Assembly: GCF_022819085.1 (NCBI RefSeq) | Contig: NZ_JALHAG010000001.1 | Coordinates: 393,395 to 457,394, forward strand | Length of the DNA stretch: 64,000 nt | Source of the DNA: Planococcus ruber | GTDB taxonomy: Bacteria > Bacillota > Bacilli > Bacillales_A > Planococcaceae | Direction: 5' to 3' | Part shown: positions 26,542 to 35,124 of the stretch, piece by piece | How the letters are laid out: every line of letters begins with the position of its first letter | How positions within the stretch are numbered: the stretch's first letter is position 1 | Translations under genes and position numbers: made by a program | Notes under the pieces: generated by a model | What the model was told of the DNA's origin: nothing | What the model saw: the letters and a program-made list of their open reading frames with translations, nothing else | Databases searched by the model: none

Positions 26542-27733
26542 GCAATGGGACGACGACCAGATTGAAAGTATGCTGAGAGAGTTCCCAAAAATTAAGGATG
26601 AACGGCCTAAGGAAGAAGTGTACATGCGGCTAAACGAAAAAAAACCTGTGAAAACAAAAACCAAACGTTGGCTGCCATTATTGGTGGCGGCTTTGGCGTT
26701 TATCACAGTCGGTGTTTTAATCGCATCTATTATCAGCCAAAATGGCATGGACTCCGCGTCCGATTCCAGCGGTTCGGAAAGTGCCAAAGACGAAGCGGCT
26801 ACTTCAGACACGAGTCGACTGAATGATCAGGCCTCGCCGGAAGCGGAAAGTTCAAATGACGCTAATTCAATTGAAAGTTTCGGAACCGAAGAAAGTGCCG
26901 CATCTGCCGGAATCCAGGCAGTTTACGAAGAGGATTTGGCGGGCAACACGCTGTTCACTATGGGATTAACCGAAAATGCCTTTGTCATTCCGGTTTCTTT
27001 CTTAATTCCGGATGCTCAGATTGCCCGTGATTTTTCTCAGGAAAACCCGACGTCCGTTGATTTATACAATCGCTATGCGGGCCAATTGGATGAGCAGGCT
27101 TACGGATTCGAAGAATACCATCCTATGCTTGGAAGGCTTTCCGCAAATGGCCGCATAGCAGAACATATGCTGCCGGAGGACCATCAATACGATTTGGCTT
27201 CAGCAAGCATTGAAGTCTATACCAGAACCCTTAAGGAAACGTTCAAAGACATGGATGAAATCGTAGTGGCCGATGAACAGGGAAATCGGGCTGAATTCAG
27301 TCAGGTAGGGATCCTTGAGCCGGTTAAACCGGCTCCGGAAAAGCATGCTTTTTATTCCTATACAACTGCAGGCGGCGACACGTATTCAGTACCGGATTAC
27401 GGAATGGACTATGAATCTGCTCCTGAAGCACTGTTGGCAATGAAAAATTCGCCCAATGATTTTCTCGAAAATCCAATTTTGCAAGAGCTGGAATTTGAAG
27501 TTTTGGAGAAAGAAGAATCAGTGGCGGTTACTTTTTCTGAGCCGTTGGATTTAAACGGCTTTGATGAACAGGCCGTTCGTCAAATGATTGAGAATGTTTC
27601 ATTGACGGCGAAATCGTTTGGAAAACCGGTCGAATTCTCCGGAATGGAGCAAACCGAATGGCAAGAATTTAATTTGCAGGAACCGCTTCCTGTGCCGGTA
27701 GCTCCTAACCAGCTTCAGTGGCCCTTGAATTAA
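26531..27733 (+). CDS. rsiX: Anti-sigma-X factor RsiX
   Basis: 400-residue single-span membrane protein expected to hold SigX inactive. The cytoplasmic part is about 46 residues, with a transmembrane helix near 47-68 (WLPLLVAALAFITVGVLIASII), a Ser/Glu/Ala-rich low-complexity stretch, and a large extracellular domain with a GerMN-like repeated pattern. Start 26531 (MPNKQWDDD) has GGAAGGGGGAG upstream, inside the end of sigX. The gene ends before a terminator. Confidence 0.85.
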   Translation: MPNKQWDDDQIESMLREFPKIKDERPKEEVYMRLNEKKPVKTKTKRWLPLLVAALAFITVGVLIASIISQNGMDSASDSSGSESAKDEAATSDTSRLNDQASPEAESSNDANSIESFGTEESAASAGIQAVYEEDLAGNTLFTMGLTENAFVIPVSFLIPDAQIARDFSQENPTSVDLYNRYAGQLDEQAYGFEEYHPMLGRLSANGRIAEHMLPEDHQYDLASASIEVYTRTLKETFKDMDEIVVADEQGNRAEFSQVGILEPVKPAPEKHAFYSYTTAGGDTYSVPDYGMDYESAPEALLAMKNSPNDFLENPILQELEFEVLEKEESVAVTFSEPLDLNGFDEQAVRQMIENVSLTAKSFGKPVEFSGMEQTEWQEFNLQEPLPVPVAPNQLQWPLN

Positions 27734-27793
27734 GTCTGGATTGCTTTGAAAATGGGGGCAGCGGACAAAAATAAAAAGAAAATATAATTATTA

Positions 27794-27834
27794 GGCATAA
27801 TGTGAAGCATTTCTGTTTACATTATGCCTTTTTT
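27794..27834 (+). terminator. Rho-independent terminator of sigX-rsiX
   Basis: GGCATAATGT and ACATTATGCC form a perfect stem followed by TTTTTT. Its 3' half overlaps the promoter of the FMN riboswitch. Confidence 0.82.
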
Positions 27835-27844
27835 CTACTAATAT
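27816..27844 (+). promoter_or_regulatory. Promoter of the FMN riboswitch-ribU transcript
   Basis: TTTACA, 17 bases, TAATAT. It lies 22 bases before the riboswitch aptamer and partly inside the preceding terminator. Confidence 0.6.
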
Positions 27845-27865
27845 TAGGACATAACAAAATATCGA

Positions 27866-27997
27866 TTCATCTTCGGGGCAGGGTGCAATTCCCTACCGGC
27901 GGTAATTGGACAGCAGTCCTTAAGCCCGCGAGCCGTAAAAAGCAGGATTTGGTGAGATTCCAAAGCCGACAGTATAGTCTGGATGGGAGAAGGTGAA
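27866..27997 (+). promoter_or_regulatory. FMN riboswitch (RFN element)
   Basis: The RFN consensus is clear: CTTCGGGGCAGGGTG, CCTACCGGCGGTAATT, CCCGCGAGCCG, GATTTGGTGAGATTCC, AAAGCCGACAGT and GGATGGGAGAAGG, in the right order. The closing stem pairs TTCATCTTC with GAAGGTGAA. It senses flavin mononucleotide and, with the terminator at 28055-28088, shuts off the riboflavin transporter gene when FMN is plentiful. Confidence 0.97.
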
Positions 27998-28054
27998 GGT
28001 GCGGACGTGTATCGTTTTCATATAAACGGAACGCTATTTTAAGTGTGCCTTTTC

Positions 28055-28088
28055 TCCCTTAAGTGATTTTTCGCTTAAGGGATTTTAT
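28055..28088 (+). terminator. Riboswitch-controlled terminator
   Basis: TCCCTTAAG and CTTAAGGGA arms followed by TTTTAT, between the FMN aptamer and ribU: the expression platform for transcription attenuation. Confidence 0.85.
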
Positions 28089-28145
28089 ATGGAGCAGCAT
28101 GGTCCAAGCCTTTCTTCTGGTGAATCACGACAAGGAGAGAGGAAT

Positions 28146-28727
28146 ATGAAGAACAAAAAATTACAATCCATGATTGTAATCGGAATGTTGAGCAGCATCT
28201 CATTTATTTTAATGCTCTTTAACTTCCCATTGCCGGCATTGCCAGCGTTTTTGAAAGTGGATTTCAGTGACGTGCCTGCGTTAATCGCCGCCATTACAAT
28301 GGGGCCGGTGGCCGGTGTCCTAGTAGCATTCTTTAAAAACGTATTGGACTGGCTATTTGCAGGAAGCCCGACTGGAGTGCCGGTAGGGCATTTAGCGAAC
28401 TTTGCGACAAGCCTCTTGTTTATCACGCCAGTTTACGTGATCTATCGCAGAATCGCTTCTAAAAAAGGCATGATCCTCGGTTTAACTGCCGGAACATTAT
28501 CGATGGCAATCGGGATGAGCGTCTTGAATTACTTGGTGTTCTTGCCGATGTACACTTATTTCTTAAATATGCCGGCTGAAACAGGCAGTGCGTTGTTTGG
28601 CACAATCGTTCTTGGCATCCTGCCGTTCAATCTGATTAAAGGAATTGCACTTGCTGCTGTGGTCTTATTGATCTTCAATAGCATGTATTCCTGGATTGAA
28701 AAACAGCGGCTTTATTATCAATCATAA
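28146..28727 (+). CDS. ribU: Riboflavin ECF transporter substrate-binding protein RibU
   Basis: 193-residue S-component that binds riboflavin and works with the shared EcfAA'T module. It has about six hydrophobic helices and the RibU patterns LKVDFSDVPALIAAITMGP and LFAGSPTGVPVGHLANF (given in parts). Start at 28146 follows AAGGAGAGG; an upstream in-frame ATG at 28089 lies in the attenuator. Control by FMN is explicit from the riboswitch. A terminator follows. Confidence 0.94.
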   Translation: MKNKKLQSMIVIGMLSSISFILMLFNFPLPALPAFLKVDFSDVPALIAAITMGPVAGVLVAFFKNVLDWLFAGSPTGVPVGHLANFATSLLFITPVYVIYRRIASKKGMILGLTAGTLSMAIGMSVLNYLVFLPMYTYFLNMPAETGSALFGTIVLGILPFNLIKGIALAAVVLLIFNSMYSWIEKQRLYYQS

Positions 28728-28733
28728 ATGACC

Positions 28734-28768
28734 AAAGCGGCGAAGGGAGACCTTCGCCGCTTTTTTAT
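28734..28768 (+). terminator. Rho-independent terminator of ribU
   Basis: AAAGCGGCGAAGG and CCTTCGCCGCTTT stem with GAGA loop and T-run. Confidence 0.9.
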
Positions 28769-28777
28769 TTTGGCATC

Positions 28778-28812
28778 AAAAAACGCATGCCAGGCGGAAA
28801 GCCGAGCATGCG
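28778..28812 (-). terminator. Rho-independent terminator of fer
   Basis: On the minus strand CGCATGC and GCATGCG arms are followed by TTTTTT, 12 bases past the fer stop. Confidence 0.78.
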
Positions 28813-28823
28813 CATATGGTAAA

Positions 28824-29108
<285 letters not shown>

Positions 29109-29181
29109 TCAGTTATACTATCGTATTCATTCTAAAGAAGTTTGTTGAGATTTTCAACCAATAAAGCTAGGGGGACCGCTC

Positions 29182-30207
29182 TTGTTATTTGATGAACTCG
29201 TCATCACCATCATGAAAAGCATAAATCTGGAGCGGACATTGTCGGCTCCTTATCACATCATCAAAGGGAAAAAATCCGGCCAGACCATCCAGGATATCGG
29301 GTATTATCATTTGCATCCTTATTTTGCGCTGATGCCGAAATTGGAAAAAAAGGTCTACGATCAGACGGTTAGAAGCTTGATCGACCAAAAATACATACGC
29401 TTCAATGAAGATGTCATAGATTTGACGGAGCAAGCGTTGGCGATGCCCATACCTTCCTCAAACTTAAACGGCTGGAAATACAGGGGAAATGAAATGATAT
29501 TTTTCAATCGCCTGTCTTTAGTGGTTCAAACCCTATCCCATACGAGCCAATCGGTCAATAAATTCGATCCGATCGATAATTCCGATGTCATTCAGGCATG
29601 GGTAAAAAGATATTTAAAGGCCATCCAGTTTCGGAAGTTGGCTTCAGTCTCAAAATTCAAGTCGGAAATTCTGGATAGTCTGCTAGCTGTGGCGTTAAGC
29701 GATGACCATAAAAATACGCTGATGCAGCGTCTAAGCGGTTTTGGCCGGAGCGGGATGACGTGGGAGCAAATAGCGGATGTTCAAGGGATACAGGTCTTGG
29801 ATGCCCAATTGCGTGTGATTGAAGCCTTACATGCCTGGCTGGAAGTGATAGAAGAAAAACGCTATCCCTTTTTACATGCGATGAAAGTAAATATCGTCGA
29901 ATTATCTTCATTGACAGAATCCACCCGAAGAACAGAAAAACTTTTCAAAGAAGGATATTCATTGGCTGAAATCTCTTCAATCCGGCACTTAAAATCCAGT
30001 ACGATTGAAGACCATTTCGTCGAACTTGCCATGAACGATCCCCTATTTGATTATTCGGCATTCCTCAGTCCTGAATTGTACGGCGAAATCATAAAAATCA
30101 GCCAAGCCGAGCAGACGAAACGATTGCGGAACATCAAAGACAAAGTTCCGGCGGCCAGTTATTTCCAAATCCGCCTCGCATTGGCCATAAGGGAGGACGC
30201 GCAATGA
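29182..30207 (+). CDS. ypbB: Helix-turn-helix protein YpbB (recQ partner)
   Basis: 341-residue protein without known activity. The N-terminal part is predominantly helical. The C-terminal part contains a helix-turn-helix (LFKEGYSLAEISSIRHLKSSTIEDHF, in two pieces) like the helicase-associated HTH found at the C-terminus of some RecQ proteins. It starts at TTG with AGGGGGA upstream and overlaps recQ by 4 bases, so it probably works with the short RecQ encoded next (inference). Confidence 0.8.
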   Translation: MLFDELVITIMKSINLERTLSAPYHIIKGKKSGQTIQDIGYYHLHPYFALMPKLEKKVYDQTVRSLIDQKYIRFNEDVIDLTEQALAMPIPSSNLNGWKYRGNEMIFFNRLSLVVQTLSHTSQSVNKFDPIDNSDVIQAWVKRYLKAIQFRKLASVSKFKSEILDSLLAVALSDDHKNTLMQRLSGFGRSGMTWEQIADVQGIQVLDAQLRVIEALHAWLEVIEEKRYPFLHAMKVNIVELSSLTESTRRTEKLFKEGYSLAEISSIRHLKSSTIEDHFVELAMNDPLFDYSAFLSPELYGEIIKISQAEQTKRLRNIKDKVPAASYFQIRLALAIREDAQ

Positions 30208-31628
30208 AACTGGAAGAATTGCTCCATCAAACTTACGGATTTACATCTTTTCGGCCTGGCCAAAAAGAGATCATTGAACAAGTTATAGCGGGAAGAGATG
30301 TAATCGCTTTGCTGCCTACCGGCATGGGCAAGTCGATGTGCTATCAATTGCCGGCTTATGTGCTGCCTGGCAGTGTGCTGATCGTGTCGCCGCTTCTGTC
30401 CCTTATGCAGGACCAAGTCGCGCAGTTGAAGAAAATGGGCGAAAAATCCGTGGTGGCGCTCAATTCATTTTTGAAGCGTGAAGACAAAGAGAAAATTTGG
30501 CAGACGCTAAACCAATACCGGTTTATTTTCATTTCGCCGGAAATGCTCGTACAGCCTTTTGTCAAGAGGCAATTGGAGCAGCTGACGATTTCACTTTTAG
30601 TGGCTGACGAAGCGCATTGCATTTCTCAATGGGGCTTCGATTTCCGTCCGGATTATTTGCGGATTTCTGAAATTCTGCCCGCATTAGGCCATCCGCAAAT
30701 TTTGGCATTAACTGCCACAGCTACAGCCAAAGTCACGAACGAAATAAAAACGTATTTAAAAATCAGCGACCCGTTTATCTATACCCATCCGATGGACCGG
30801 AAAAATATCGCCTATGATATCAAGCGTTTTGAAAATACGGGAGAAAAGCTTCAATGGCTCCAGGAGTTTGTGCGGAAGTTTGAAGGGCCGGGCATCATCT
30901 ATGCCGGAACGCGAAAAAAATCACAGGAACTCGCTGCTCTTTTAAATGAATCCGGGATTTCAGCTGCTTATTATCATGGGGGCATGGAGCACCAGGACCG
31001 GATATTTGTCCAGCAGCAATTTCAAAATAAGGAATTGGAGTGGGTCTGTTCAACAAATGCATTCGGCATGGGCGTCCACATCCCGGATATTCGCCACGTC
31101 ATCCATTATCAATTGCCGACTTCGATCGAAGGATACGTACAGGAAGTCGGAAGGGCGGGACGCGATGGGAAACGGGCCCTCGCCACTCTTTTGCTGGCGC
31201 CAGGCGACGAAGGGCTTATGGAAAGCATCGTCCTGGAGGACCTTCCGACAAAAAATGAAATCTACGAAGTCCACCAGTCGCATGACCCGAAACGGTTAAT
31301 CAGCGATGGAATTGTGCGTGAAACGGCTTACCGGGTCGTTGACTATTGGCTAAAACAATTAACTGTTGAAGAGACGTACAAGCAAATAGAGATGCTTCAA
31401 CAGGAAAAAATGAAGCAAGCCGGAAAAATAAAAAAACTCGTAACCATTACTTCCTGCATACGTCAATATCTTATAGAGAGTTTTGACCAGGAACTGGACC
31501 AAAAACCGGAGAGCTGCTGTGTGAACGACTGGATCGATTATGAGGTTTTCGAGCTGCGCAATGAGACGGGTAAAAAGCGGGATCTGCTGAGTTGGCAAAA
31601 TCGGCTAAATGCACTATTGCCATTATGA
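30204..31628 (+). CDS. recQ: ATP-dependent DNA helicase RecQ (short form)
   Basis: 474-residue superfamily 2 helicase. Motif I is LLPTGMGKSMC (Lys43), motif II ADEAHCISQWG, motif III ALTATATAK, and motif VI QEVGRAGRDGKR. The conserved zinc-binding and HRDC parts seen in E. coli RecQ are largely absent at this length; the Bacillales RecQ in the fer-ypbB-recQ locus is similarly short. It is translationally coupled to ypbB, whose HTH may supply DNA binding in trans (inference). Confidence 0.93.
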   Translation: MKLEELLHQTYGFTSFRPGQKEIIEQVIAGRDVIALLPTGMGKSMCYQLPAYVLPGSVLIVSPLLSLMQDQVAQLKKMGEKSVVALNSFLKREDKEKIWQTLNQYRFIFISPEMLVQPFVKRQLEQLTISLLVADEAHCISQWGFDFRPDYLRISEILPALGHPQILALTATATAKVTNEIKTYLKISDPFIYTHPMDRKNIAYDIKRFENTGEKLQWLQEFVRKFEGPGIIYAGTRKKSQELAALLNESGISAAYYHGGMEHQDRIFVQQQFQNKELEWVCSTNAFGMGVHIPDIRHVIHYQLPTSIEGYVQEVGRAGRDGKRALATLLLAPGDEGLMESIVLEDLPTKNEIYEVHQSHDPKRLISDGIVRETAYRVVDYWLKQLTVEETYKQIEMLQQEKMKQAGKIKKLVTITSCIRQYLIESFDQELDQKPESCCVNDWIDYEVFELRNETGKKRDLLSWQNRLNALLPL

Positions 31629-31646
31629 CAAACTATGGAAGCCTCG

Positions 31647-31675
31647 TTTACAAACTGGATATTTTTCGGCATAAT
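31647..31675 (+). promoter_or_regulatory. Sigma-A promoter of ypbE
   Basis: TTTACA and CATAAT separated by exactly 17 bases, 32 bases upstream of the start. Confidence 0.6.
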
Positions 31676-31707
31676 AAAGATATTAGTTAAGATAGGGGTA
31701 ATCTACT

Positions 31708-32454
31708 ATGGGAAAACAGAATTATCGTGAATCAGTTGAAAAAGACCGACAGGAAATTGCCGTAGAACGAAGTGCCGCTCCGTCAAGAAGAGCGCAGCGG
31801 AATGCAGTAAAAGAAAAACCGAAGAAAACCAAGAACATGTTATTGCCGGCTTTATTTTTCATTTTCATTTTAATCCCTGTTACCATTCTGTTTTATGTGG
31901 CCTTCTTATTTGAACCCGATGATACCTTGCCGACAGATGAAACTGCGAACGAAGTAAGTGTGGAATCAGGATCGGCTTCGCCGGATGTGGCTGTGATTCC
32001 TGGTGAAGATGAAGAACAGGATGAAACTGCGGCCGATGAACAGGCGGAAAAAGAAGCAGCAGCGAAAGCACAGGCTGAAAAAGAAGCGGCAGCGAAAGCC
32101 CAGGCTGAAAAAGAGGCGGCAGCAAAGGCACAAGCTGAAAAAGAGGCAGCAGCGAAAGCGCAAGCTGAAAAAGAAGCAGCGGCAAGAGCACAAGCTGAAA
32201 AAGAGGCAGCAGCAAGAGCACAGGCCGAAAAAGAAGCGGCGGCAAAAGCACAAGCTGAAAAAGAAGCAGCTCAAAAGCAAACCCCTCCGGCATCCGGAAA
32301 AACCCACACAGTCCAAGCAGGCGAAACGCTTTACCGCATAGCTGTGAATACGTATGGAGCAGCTGGAGCCAGCGCGGGAGTAGAAAAGATCAAACAGGCG
32401 AATGGATTGCCTTCGAACGAAATCAGCGTAGGCCAGACTTTAGTCTTGCCTTAA
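31708..32454 (+). CDS. ypbE: LysM-domain membrane protein YpbE
   Basis: 248-residue protein: a basic cytoplasmic N-terminus of about 45 residues, one transmembrane helix ([20 protein letters not shown]), an acidic stretch, a long helical repeat region ([10 protein letters not shown] units), and a C-terminal LysM domain ([18 protein letters not shown] ... [18 protein letters not shown]) that should bind peptidoglycan. The layout suggests a membrane-to-wall spacer protein. Position after recQ matches ypbE of B. subtilis. Confidence 0.85.
   Translation: MGKQNYRESVEKDRQEIAVERSAAPSRRAQRNAVKEKPKKTKNMLLPALFFIFILIPVTILFYVAFLFEPDDTLPTDETANEVSVESGSASPDVAVIPGEDEEQDETAADEQAEKEAAAKAQAEKEAAAKAQAEKEAAAKAQAEKEAAAKAQAEKEAAARAQAEKEAAARAQAEKEAAAKAQAEKEAAQKQTPPASGKTHTVQAGETLYRIAVNTYGAAGASAGVEKIKQANGLPSNEISVGQTLVLP
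32044..32253 (+). repeat. Tandem 30-bp repeat, seven copies, in ypbE
   Basis: Seven 30-bp units encode [10 protein letters not shown] (Lys changed to Arg in two), followed by a degenerate eighth. The i, i+4 Glu-Lys pattern predicts a rigid single alpha-helix. Codon variation between units shows moderate age. Confidence 0.92.
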
Positions 32455-32525
32455 TAAAGGAAATCCAGCGGTGCACGTCGAAATACAGTTAAGAGTGTCA
32501 AGAATCTAAAGTAGAGGTGAACTGC

Positions 32526-33155
32526 ATGTTTGTGAAAAGTGTCATGGTCAAAAGAGAAAAATGCATTACAGTGACAATGGATGATTCCATTGAAAAAGGG
32601 ATGGATCTACTCGAAAAGCATACAATAGATGCACTTCCGGTCATTGATGGAGTAGAATATAAAGGAATCTTTACGTGGTACCATGCGTACCGTGCTTATT
32701 TCCACTCAGGCAAGACGAAAGAAGAATTTATGAAGACGGCTCAAGTCCGCGACGTCGTCGTTAATCAAAATGTATTTTTAGGGATAGACGATGTGTACGA
32801 AAAAGCGATTCTTGAATTGAATGACTTTCCGATTATTGCGGTAGTTGAAAAATCAGAATTTCTCGGAATCGTTACACGGTATGATGTGATGAATCAGCTG
32901 CAAAGCGCATTCGGCATGAACAAAGAAGGTGTCCGCATCACGTTTACGTCTGTTGAGTCAGAAGGAAGAATCGGGCGTCTCGGTGAAATCATTGAAAAAT
33001 ATAAAGAGTCGGTCATCTCCTTGGTGACATTTGACGAAACGGACAAGTTGGTCCGCCGGATCGTCTTGAAAGTACGCAAAAAAGACAACGTCGATAAATT
33101 TAGAAAAGAGTTGGAGAAATCCGGATTCCGGGTGCTCGACGTATCAGAAGACTGA
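32526..33155 (+). CDS. CBS-domain protein with C-terminal ACT-like domain
   Basis: 209-residue cytosolic protein. Two CBS motifs occupy about residues 1-120 (VMVKREKCITVTMDDSIEKG; DFPIIAVVEKSEFLGIVTRYDVM), likely binding an adenine nucleotide. The C-terminus (RITFTSVESEGRIGRLGEII ... SVISLVTFDE) resembles an ACT-type sensor domain. GAGGTG supports ATG at 32526. B. subtilis has ypbF at this place, so this is a local replacement. No target enzyme is identifiable. Confidence 0.78.
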   Translation: MFVKSVMVKREKCITVTMDDSIEKGMDLLEKHTIDALPVIDGVEYKGIFTWYHAYRAYFHSGKTKEEFMKTAQVRDVVVNQNVFLGIDDVYEKAILELNDFPIIAVVEKSEFLGIVTRYDVMNQLQSAFGMNKEGVRITFTSVESEGRIGRLGEIIEKYKESVISLVTFDETDKLVRRIVLKVRKKDNVDKFRKELEKSGFRVLDVSED

Positions 33156-33174
33156 ACTCATTAAATAATAGTCG

Positions 33175-33212
33175 AAGAGGCGGAAGCAGAGCTTTGCTTG
33201 TGCCTCTTTATT
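33175..33212 (+). terminator. Probable terminator after the CBS-domain gene
   Basis: AAGAGGC ... GCCTCTTT outer stem with inner AAGCA/TGCTT, followed by ATTG; the T-tract is short. Confidence 0.55.
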
Positions 33213-33232
33213 GATTAGAAAGGATTCTTTAA

Positions 33233-33997
33233 TTGAAACTGATTCTGAAATTCGGGTTGGCGGCTATCGGGCTGCTTCTTTTTATGTTCAGGAATGCCCA
33301 TGTCCATACGTTAAAGCGCCAAACCCTTCACCTAGAAGCCATACAGCCGTTTAAACCATTTAAAATGGTTTTTATATCAGATATTCACCATCGGGTCCTT
33401 CCGGAAAATCTGATTGACTTTCCAGTCGATTTTATTATCATCGGTGGCGATATAGCTGAAAAAGGTGTACCTTTAAGAAAAGTGGAACATAATTTAAAGG
33501 TGTTAAGCGCTGTTGCGCCGGTATATTTCATCTGGGGCAACAATGACCGGGAAGTGGATGAGATGGAGTTGAGGCGCCTATTTTCCCGGTACGGCGTCCA
33601 GTTGCTTGAAAATGACTCAATTGAACTTTTCGGAAATAGCCGCCTTAAATTAGTAGGCTTGGATTATTTCGCTTTCAGGGAAAACCCGTTGGATACGGCG
33701 TTTGCTGGCGTAGCTGCTGATGACACAGTCATTTTTGTTTCGCACACGCCTTTCATATTTCCGCGTGTGATGGAACATTATCCGGTTGACTTTGTGCTCG
33801 CGGGCCATACCCATGGAGGCCAGATCCGAATCGGGAAGTGGGGGCTTTATAAAAAAGGGAGCCTTACAAAAGAAAATGGAGTTTACCGGCTTGTCAGCAA
33901 CGGCTACGGCACGACCCATCTGCCGCTGCGTTTAGGCGCCGAAGCTGAATATCATGTATTGACCATTAAACCAAAAGAAAGCACCAAATTGATTTAA
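33233..33997 (+). CDS. ypbG: Membrane-anchored metallophosphoesterase YpbG
   Basis: 254-residue calcineurin-like phosphoesterase with an N-terminal signal anchor (LILKFGLAAIGLLLFMF). Metal ligands are in FISDIHH, GGDIAE, GNND, SHTPF and GHTHGGQ, a complete set. It starts at TTG behind AAAGGA. The family includes YkuE/YpbG-type enzymes, several of which act on membrane lipids; the substrate here is not known. It is followed by ypdA after 18 bases. Confidence 0.85.
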   Translation: MKLILKFGLAAIGLLLFMFRNAHVHTLKRQTLHLEAIQPFKPFKMVFISDIHHRVLPENLIDFPVDFIIIGGDIAEKGVPLRKVEHNLKVLSAVAPVYFIWGNNDREVDEMELRRLFSRYGVQLLENDSIELFGNSRLKLVGLDYFAFRENPLDTAFAGVAADDTVIFVSHTPFIFPRVMEHYPVDFVLAGHTHGGQIRIGKWGLYKKGSLTKENGVYRLVSNGYGTTHLPLRLGAEAEYHVLTIKPKESTKLI

Positions 33998-34015
33998 ATC
34001 TGGGAGATGTTAGAT

Positions 34016-34984
34016 GTGGAAACGAAAGATGTTGTAATTATTGGTGGAGGTCCTTGCGGGCTCGCTGCAGCTATTGCGATACAAAAAATCGGCTTGCAGC
34101 CGGTGGTCATTGAAAAGGGCAATATTGTCAATGCCATTTATCATTATCCGACCCATCAGACTTTTTTTAGTTCCAGCGAAAAACTTTCAATCGGCGATAT
34201 TCCATTTATCACGGAGGACCGAAAAGCGAAGCGCAACCAGGCGCTGGTCTATTACCGGGAAGTTGTAAAACGAAGTGGCATTGATGTCCGACCCTTTGAG
34301 AAAGTGTTGGGCGTTACTAAAGACGGGCTCTTTAAAGTGGAAACGACGAAAGGTGTTTACGAAGCGAAATATGTTATTGCCGCTACAGGCTATTATGACC
34401 AGCCGAACCAACTGGACGTAGAAGGGGCAGCGTTGGCGAAAGTCATGCATTATTTCAAAGAAGGCCATCCGTATTTTGACCAAAACGTGCTGGTGATCGG
34501 GGGCAAAAACTCTGCCGTTGACGCGGCGCTTGAACTGCATAAAGCGGGCAGCCATGTTACGGTGTCTTATCACGGGACCAGTTACTCGAAAAGCATCAAG
34601 CCTTGGATCTTGCCTGAATTCGATAGTTTAGTACGCAAAGGCGAAATTAAGATGCTATTTGATTCGATTGTGGACCGAATCTCAGAAACGGAAGTCGAGC
34701 TTACAGTAAACGACCAAAAAGAAGTGATTCCAAACGACTTCGTTTTTGCGATGATCGGCTATCATCCGGATCATGAATTTTTGACGAAACTCGGTATTAC
34801 AATTGACGGGGCAACGGGCCGCCCCGAAATCAACGAAGAAACATTTGAAACCGGAGTGGCAGATCTCTATATCGCGGGTGTCATTGCAGCTGGCAATAAT
34901 GCCAATGAAATCTTCATTGAAAACGGGCGATTCCACGGCGATCAGATTGCCGAGTCCATTGCGAGAAAAGAAAACCTCATTTAA
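34016..34984 (+). CDS. ypdA: Bacillithiol disulfide reductase YpdA
   Basis: 322-residue FAD/NADPH oxidoreductase that reduces oxidised bacillithiol. The FAD motif GGGPCGLAAAI has the Cys characteristic of YpdA; the NADPH motif is GGKNSAVDAALELH, and a C-terminal GVIAAGNNANEIF block completes the flavin site. GTG at 34016 is preferred because GGGAG is 9 bases upstream; ATG at 34007 touches that site. BshA (62.6 kb) of the bacillithiol pathway is in the same window. Confidence 0.88.
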   Translation: METKDVVIIGGGPCGLAAAIAIQKIGLQPVVIEKGNIVNAIYHYPTHQTFFSSSEKLSIGDIPFITEDRKAKRNQALVYYREVVKRSGIDVRPFEKVLGVTKDGLFKVETTKGVYEAKYVIAATGYYDQPNQLDVEGAALAKVMHYFKEGHPYFDQNVLVIGGKNSAVDAALELHKAGSHVTVSYHGTSYSKSIKPWILPEFDSLVRKGEIKMLFDSIVDRISETEVELTVNDQKEVIPNDFVFAMIGYHPDHEFLTKLGITIDGATGRPEINEETFETGVADLYIAGVIAAGNNANEIFIENGRFHGDQIAESIARKENLI

Positions 34985-35017
34985 AACTTTCTTTGCTACT
35001 TAAATTTAGGATGAGCT

Positions 35018-35050
35018 TTAAGGTTCTGGAATTATCCAGAACCTTTTTCT
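35018..35050 (+). terminator. Rho-independent terminator of ypbG-ypdA
   Basis: AAGGTTCTGG and CCAGAACCTT stem with AATTAT loop and T-run. Confidence 0.87.
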
Positions 35051-35124
35051 ATTTATTTCATGAAGAAAGCCTTTTTTGGCATCTGGAATAGTGTAAAATA
35101 TAGGGGGGAAAGGGTGTATATACG

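Noticed and set aside
31880-32341. Repetitive Leu- or Lys-rich frames over the ypbE repeats
   Set aside because: Frame-shifted readings of the 30-bp repeat within ypbE.
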